This document shows, piece by piece, positions 5,601 to 8,230 of a DNA stretch of 8,230 bases (position 1 is its first letter; every line of letters begins with the position of its first letter). This DNA is from Pseudofrankia asymbiotica (lineage in GTDB: Bacteria > Actinomycetota > Actinomycetes > Frankiales > Frankiaceae): NCBI RefSeq assembly GCF_001983105.1, contig NZ_MOMC01000073.1, positions 47,868-56,097 of the forward strand. Reading direction: 5' to 3'. The notes beneath the pieces were generated by a model, which did no database searches, was not told where the DNA came from, and saw nothing but the letters and a program-made list of their open reading frames with translations. The position numbers were made by a program, and so were the translations under genes.

Positions 5601-5622
5601 GCCTTTCGGAGCACCGAAGGGC
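5601..5622 (-). promoter_or_regulatory. hairpin enclosing the methyltransferase ribosome-binding site
   Basis: GCCTTTCGG (5601-5609) and CCGAAGGGC (5614-5622) form a 9-bp stem with a 4-nt loop and one G-T pair. In the minus-strand mRNA the 3' arm contains GAAAGG, the only Shine-Dalgarno-like sequence before the ATG at 5595, from which it is separated by six bases. Folding would hide the ribosome site, so translation could be controlled by opening the hairpin. The pairing is seen; regulation is inferred. Confidence 0.5.
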
Positions 5623-5799
5623 GCTCGCGCGGCCGCCGTCACCTACGAACGGCGCGGCCGTGAGGCGAACGCACCAAGCTTTTTCTGGCGTTGATGGGTC
5701 TCACCTCCTCCGGCTGTCGCTGCTGGTCCGTAACAGTATCCCCGGGCCGCGGCCACCCGACCTGATTGGCCTTGGGTCGCGCACGTCCGGAGCGAGCGC

Positions 5800-5889
5800 C
5801 TTTCGGCGCCTGGACTCCCTTTAGCGCCCGAGCTCCCTTCGGCGTCCAAGCTCCCTTCGGCGCCCGAGCTCCCTTCGGCGCGTCCATCC
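5800..5889. repeat. 18-bp tandem repeat, about five units
   Basis: Units begin at 5800, 5818, 5836, 5854 and 5872. The consensus is CCTTCGGCGCCCGAGCTC. Units 3 and 4 differ at two bases; units 1 and 2 are more diverged, and unit 5 matches only in its first half. Each consensus unit contains TCGG-CGC-CCGA, an interrupted palindrome. On the minus strand one frame reads as the hexapeptide APKGAR repeated, but codon usage there is poor for this genome. A related 18-mer (16 of 18 identical) occurs inverted at 5611-5628, within the ribosome-site hairpin. Confidence 0.9.
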
Positions 5890-5917
5890 GGGCATAAGCC
5901 TGGGCACGTACCTCTCA

Positions 5918-5935
5918 AGGCGTACGTCTACGCCT
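5918..5935. promoter_or_regulatory. AGGCGTA-CGTC-TACGCCT palindrome
   Basis: A perfect 7-bp inverted repeat (5918-5924 with 5929-5935) around a 4-nt loop, in the divergent region upstream of the exporter genes. It has the size of a regulator operator or a small RNA hairpin. No regulator gene is adjacent, so its role is open. Confidence 0.4.
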
Positions 5936-6071
5936 CCAGCCGTAGGGCGCCGCCGGAAAAGATCGGCCGCGCGGGCGTCGGCGGCGAGCCCGAAGATCCC
6001 TAACGTTCTGGTTGTCCAGCCGGCAGTCGACCATCCAGGACGCGACCGGCGCCGGAACACGACGACAGACG

Positions 6072-6077
6072 TGAGGT
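6072..6077 (+). promoter_or_regulatory. ribosome-binding site of the exporter ATPase gene
   Basis: TGAGGT at 6072-6077 lies five bases before the ATG at 6083, normal spacing, and supports this start for the first exporter gene. Confidence 0.6.
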
Positions 6078-6082
6078 AAACC

Positions 6083-7075
6083 ATGATCGAGGCGCGCGGT
6101 CTAACCAAGCGCTACGGCGGAAAGGTCGCCGTAGACGACCTTTCCTTCACGGTCAGGCCCGGAGTGGTCACCGGGTTCCTGGGGCCGAACGGCGCCGGCA
6201 AGTCGACGACGATGCGGATGATTCTCGGCCTGGACCGGCCGACCCGCGGCACGGTGCTCGTCGACGGGCGCCACTACCGCGACCTGGCATCGCCGGCGCG
6301 CCACGTCGGCGCGCTCCTGGAGTCCAGGGCGATCCACACCGGTCGCTCGGCTCGCGACCACCTGCTCGCCCTTGCCCACACACACGGCATCCCGCGGCGC
6401 CGCGTGGAGGAGGTCATCGATCTCGTCGGCCTGCGGGAGGTGGCCCGCAAGCGGGCGGGTGGCTTCTCCCTGGGCATGGGCCAGCGGCTGGGGATCGCCT
6501 CCGCGTTGCTCGGCGACCCCGGGACTCTCGTCCTCGACGAGCCGGTCAACGGGCTCGACCCGGAGGGTGTCCGGTGGATCCGCGACCTGCTGCGCGGCCT
6601 CGCCGCCGAAGGGCGCACCATCCTGCTCTCCTCGCACCTGATGAGCGAGATGGCGATGACCGCGACCGACCTGATCGTGGTCGGCCGCGGCCGGCTCATC
6701 CAGGAGACGACGGTCGAGGAGTTCACCCGCGGCGCCTCGGGCAACCGGGTACACGTCCGCTCCCCGCAGGCCGCGGAGCTCGCCGAGCTGGCCGCCCGCG
6801 AGGGCGCCACGGTCACCTATTCGGCCGCCCTCGCCGGCATGGGCTCCACCGCGGCCGCCAGCGGTCTCGAGGCAGCGCGAGGCTCGGAGGCCGACGCCAT
6901 CGAGGTGGCGGGCCTGCCGTCGGAACGGATCGGCGAGCTGGCCCGCACGTACGGGATCGCGCTGTACGAGCTCACGCCACGCCTGGCCTCCCTGGAGGAG
7001 GCGTTCATGGACATCACCCGCGACGCGGTCGAGTTCACCACCGCGGCGCCCGCGACCAGCGAGGGAACCCGATGA
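6083..7075 (+). CDS. ABC exporter ATPase, BcrA/DrrA-like (ABC-2 type)
   Basis: A 330-residue cytoplasmic ATPase for an ABC-2 exporter. Walker A is GPNGAGKST (34-42), the signature is FSLGMGQRLGIA (128-139), Walker B is LVLDEP (149-154) with Glu153, followed by NGLDPEG, and the switch His185 is in SSHLMSEM. The canonical Q-loop Gln is replaced by Glu80 in GALLESRAIHTGRSARDHLL. That substitution and the FSLGM signature are usual in bacitracin, daunorubicin and other actinobacterial exporters of this type. The C-terminal 110 residues form the extension common in this group, ending SLEEAFMDITRD. An Ala/Gly-rich stretch at 248-268 (AALAGMGSTAAASGLEAARG) looks like a lineage-specific insertion. The stop overlaps the permease ATG (ATGA), so the two are translationally coupled. 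The exported compound (antibiotic, lipid or other) cannot be read from the sequence. Confidence 0.9.
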   Translation: MIEARGLTKRYGGKVAVDDLSFTVRPGVVTGFLGPNGAGKSTTMRMILGLDRPTRGTVLVDGRHYRDLASPARHVGALLESRAIHTGRSARDHLLALAHTHGIPRRRVEEVIDLVGLREVARKRAGGFSLGMGQRLGIASALLGDPGTLVLDEPVNGLDPEGVRWIRDLLRGLAAEGRTILLSSHLMSEMAMTATDLIVVGRGRLIQETTVEEFTRGASGNRVHVRSPQAAELAELAAREGATVTYSAALAGMGSTAAASGLEAARGSEADAIEVAGLPSERIGELARTYGIALYELTPRLASLEEAFMDITRDAVEFTTAAPATSEGTR

Positions 7076-8055
7076 ACGAGATACACGACCGCCACTCCCG
7101 TGACCGCGCGTCCACCCCGTCCACCCCGTCCACCCCGTCCGCCCGGCCGGTCCCGGCCGCGGCCGGGACCGGCCGGCAGCCGGGAACGGCCACGCTGGAA
7201 CGCGGGGCGTCGACCCGCTCCAGACGAGGGTCCGCCACGGCGAGGGCGGGCGACGCCCCGAGCGGCGCCATCGCGGGTGACGTGACGCAGGCGCGGGTGA
7301 TGCGGTCCGAATGGACGAAGCTCCGGTCGCTCCGTTCCACCCAGTGGACGATGGGGCTGGCCGTCCTGCTGCTCATCGGGCTCGCCGTCCCGCTGTGTAT
7401 CTCCGCGTCGCACAACTGGACCGTCGCGGATGCGCAGGCTGGAAACCAGGACCCGGTGTACCAGTCCCTTGCCGGCCTCCTGCTGGCCCAGGTGGCGGTC
7501 GGTGTCCTCGGGGTGCTGACCATGACCGGGGAGTACGCGACCGGCATGATCCGCGCGACGCTCGGCCTGGTGCCACGGAGGCTGCCGGTGCTGTGGGCGA
7601 AGGCGGCCGTCCTCGCCGGTGTCACGTTCGTGGCGATGCTCGTCGCGTCGCTGGTTTCCTTCCTCATCGGCCAGGCCATCCTCGGATCGCACGATGTCGG
7701 CGTCTCCCTCAGCAGCGACGGCGCGGCGCGCGCGATCCTGGGCGCCGCGTTCTACCTGACCGCCATCGCGCTGCTCGGGCTCACCCTTGGGGCGCTGATC
7801 CGCCACACCGCCGGCGCGGTGACGGCGCTGCTCGGCGCGGTGCTCGGCCTCCCACTCATTTTCTCGATGTTCGGTGAGCGGTTGGAGTCGGCGCAGCGGT
7901 ACCTGCCCGCGCTCCTCGGCAACGCGATCTCGTCGACGAGCCCCGCCCGCCTCACCGACCTGGTCTCTCCGGGCAGGGCGTTCGTGATGCTGTGCCTCTA
8001 CATCGCCGTCCTGGGCGTGGCCTCGGCCTACGCCCTCACCCGGCGCGACGTCTGA
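7072..8055 (+). CDS. ABC-2 type exporter permease
   Basis: A 327-residue membrane protein that pairs with the ATPase before it. The frame is open further upstream, but the ATG at 7072, overlapping the ATPase stop, is the only sensible start. Residues 1-70 are hydrophilic and low-complexity, with (STP)3 at 14-22. Conserved sequence begins at VMRSEWTKLRSLRSTQWT (76-93), the amphipathic lead-in of actinobacterial ABC-2 permeases. Hydrophobic segments lie at about 93-112, 132-151, 173-204, 220-243, 247-267 and 302-322, giving six probable helices. TMTGEYATGMIRATLGLVPR (150-169) is the characteristic cytoplasmic motif of this family, and the protein ends in TRRDV, also common. The N-terminal extension is longer than usual, and its DNA carries a 34-bp perfect palindrome (7143-7176). 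A hairpin after the stop probably ends the operon. Confidence 0.87.
   Translation: MNEIHDRHSRDRASTPSTPSTPSARPVPAAAGTGRQPGTATLERGASTRSRRGSATARAGDAPSGAIAGDVTQARVMRSEWTKLRSLRSTQWTMGLAVLLLIGLAVPLCISASHNWTVADAQAGNQDPVYQSLAGLLLAQVAVGVLGVLTMTGEYATGMIRATLGLVPRRLPVLWAKAAVLAGVTFVAMLVASLVSFLIGQAILGSHDVGVSLSSDGAARAILGAAFYLTAIALLGLTLGALIRHTAGAVTALLGAVLGLPLIFSMFGERLESAQRYLPALLGNAISSTSPARLTDLVSPGRAFVMLCLYIAVLGVASAYALTRRDV
7111..7137. repeat. 9-bp tandem repeat, three exact units
   Basis: TCCACCCCG is repeated three times (7111-7137), with a partial fourth unit to 7140, and encodes Ser-Thr-Pro repeats in the permease N-terminal extension. The period keeps the reading frame, so copy number could vary without breaking the gene. 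Confidence 0.9.
7143..7176. repeat. 34-bp uninterrupted perfect palindrome inside the permease gene
   Basis: Each of the 17 bases left of the centre (7159/7160) is matched by its complement on the right, with no spacer. The centre reads GGCCGCGGCC. It encodes residues 24-36 of the permease (ARPVPAAAGTGRQ) in the non-conserved extension, beginning about 70 nt after the start codon. In mRNA it would fold into a very stable GC hairpin. In DNA it could extrude as a cruciform. Confidence 0.9.
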
Positions 8056-8080
8056 TCCGCGCGCTTCTGATCCGCCGCTT
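8051..8080. repeat. 15-bp imperfect tandem repeat at the permease stop
   Basis: TCTGATCCGCGCGCTT (8051-8066) is followed by TCTGATCCGCCGCTT (8066-8080), differing by one inserted base. The first copy contains the permease stop codon. It is a minor slippage-type duplication. Confidence 0.7.
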
Positions 8081-8097
8081 CCCCCACGGCGCCCTCT

Positions 8098-8139
8098 GGG
8101 CGTGTGAGGCGACACCCATCGGGTCGTCCTCGCACGCCC
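8098..8139. terminator. terminator-like hairpin after the exporter operon
   Basis: Bases 8098-8109 pair with 8128-8139 (12 bp including one G-T pair). After a single bulged T at 8127, 8110-8113 pair with 8123-8126 around a 9-nt loop. It begins 42 nt after the permease stop and ends before the next gene's ribosome site, as expected for the operon terminator. There is no T-tract. Confidence 0.65.
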
Positions 8140-8192
8140 CGGGGGCTTCGTGGTCCTGTCTCGGCATCCCCAATCGGCCCGGAGGGGGCACT

Positions 8193-8230
8193 ATGAGGCT
8201 CATGGCGACGTCGAGCCTCGGGACGAGCCG
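8193..8230 (+). CDS. start of the next gene, truncated by the window edge
   Basis: GGAGGGGG (8181-8188) precedes an ATG at 8193, with seven bases between GGAGG and the ATG. The frame stays open to the end of the window and reads MRLMATSSLGTS. A second ATG at 8202 is in frame but farther from the ribosome site. Twelve residues are too few to name a product. The strong ribosome site after an apparent terminator argues for a separate gene. Confidence 0.5.
   Translation, partial: MRLMATSSLGTS

Larger units (their letters stand above)
5596..6082. other. 487-bp divergent intergenic region
   Basis: This region separates the minus-strand methyltransferase/importer block from the plus-strand exporter genes, so promoters for both should lie here. 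It holds a ribosome-site hairpin (5601-5622), an anti-16S-like AGGAGGTGA on the minus strand (5701-5709) without a start codon after it, an 18-bp tandem repeat (5800-5889) and a small palindrome (5918-5935). Possible -10 elements are TACTGT on the minus strand (in TACTGTTACGG, about 5734) and TAACGT at 6001-6006 on the plus strand; neither has a good -35. The stretch 5640-5760 is less GC-rich than the genes. I found no TPP riboswitch core and no credible protein-coding gene. Confidence 0.7.

Noticed and set aside
5745..5790. TPP-riboswitch-like ACCTGATTGGCCTTGGGT on the plus strand
   Set aside because: Only a short resemblance, on the wrong strand for the importer, without the CTGAGA partner or the conserved helices.
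5800..5889. Tandem array considered as a CRISPR
   Set aside because: Units are 18 bp and contiguous, with no unique spacers and no cas genes.
6574..7071. In-frame upstream extension of the permease gene
   Set aside because: It would overlap the ATPase gene by 500 bases and is Arg/Gly/Pro-rich; the ATGA overlap at 7072 is the natural start.
6817..8115. 432-codon minus-strand frame opposite the exporter genes
   Set aside because: Gly/Arg/Glu-rich antisense frame with no hydrophobic or catalytic pattern; the plus strand encodes a convincing ABC exporter.

Overview
The window is very GC-rich, with codon third positions dominated by G and C, many 4-nt stop/start overlaps and hairpins without T-tracts. 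This points to an actinobacterium. Proline- and serine-rich expansions inside otherwise ordinary enzymes fit a Frankia-like or related soil actinomycete, but no marker in the window fixes the genus. I see no rRNA, tRNA, CRISPR array, transposase or phage gene.

Layout. (1) 1-328, plus strand: the C-terminal end of an acyl-CoA dehydrogenase. A 14-bp tandem duplication and a perfect 21-bp-arm inverted repeat (probable terminator) follow. (2) 572-1225, plus: a TetR-family repressor resembling KstR, the lipid/steroid catabolism regulator. Its GTG lies where a leaderless transcript would begin, and a KstR-like palindrome sits just upstream. (3) 1343-1624, plus: a small two-cysteine lipoprotein of unknown function. 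(4) 5595 down to 1706, minus: a four-gene block. A PrmC/HemK-related methyltransferase is followed by an ABC importer (ATPase, permease, NMT1/THI5-like lipoprotein). The last three genes overlap by 4 nt, and the binding protein strongly resembles the hydroxymethylpyrimidine (thiamine precursor) binder ThiY. (5) 5596-6082: a 487-bp divergent intergenic region with an 18-bp tandem repeat, a hairpin that would bury the methyltransferase Shine-Dalgarno, and further palindromes. (6) 6083-8055, plus: an ABC-2 type exporter pair (ATPase and six-helix permease) overlapping by ATGA and closed by a hairpin at 8098-8139. (7) 8193-8230: the first codons of another plus-strand gene.

How they work together. 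The minus-strand block looks like a pyrimidine-precursor uptake system for thiamine salvage, with an unexplained methyltransferase at its head. The plus-strand pair at 6083-8055 is a self-contained drug or lipid exporter of the BcrA/DrrA style. The acyl-CoA dehydrogenase and KstR-like regulator may belong to a fatty-acid or steroid degradation locus to the left.

No gene set here clearly forms an undescribed system. The most unusual material is the non-coding architecture at 5596-5940, the 34-bp perfect palindrome inside the exporter permease gene, and the repeat-expanded insertion in the methyltransferase.
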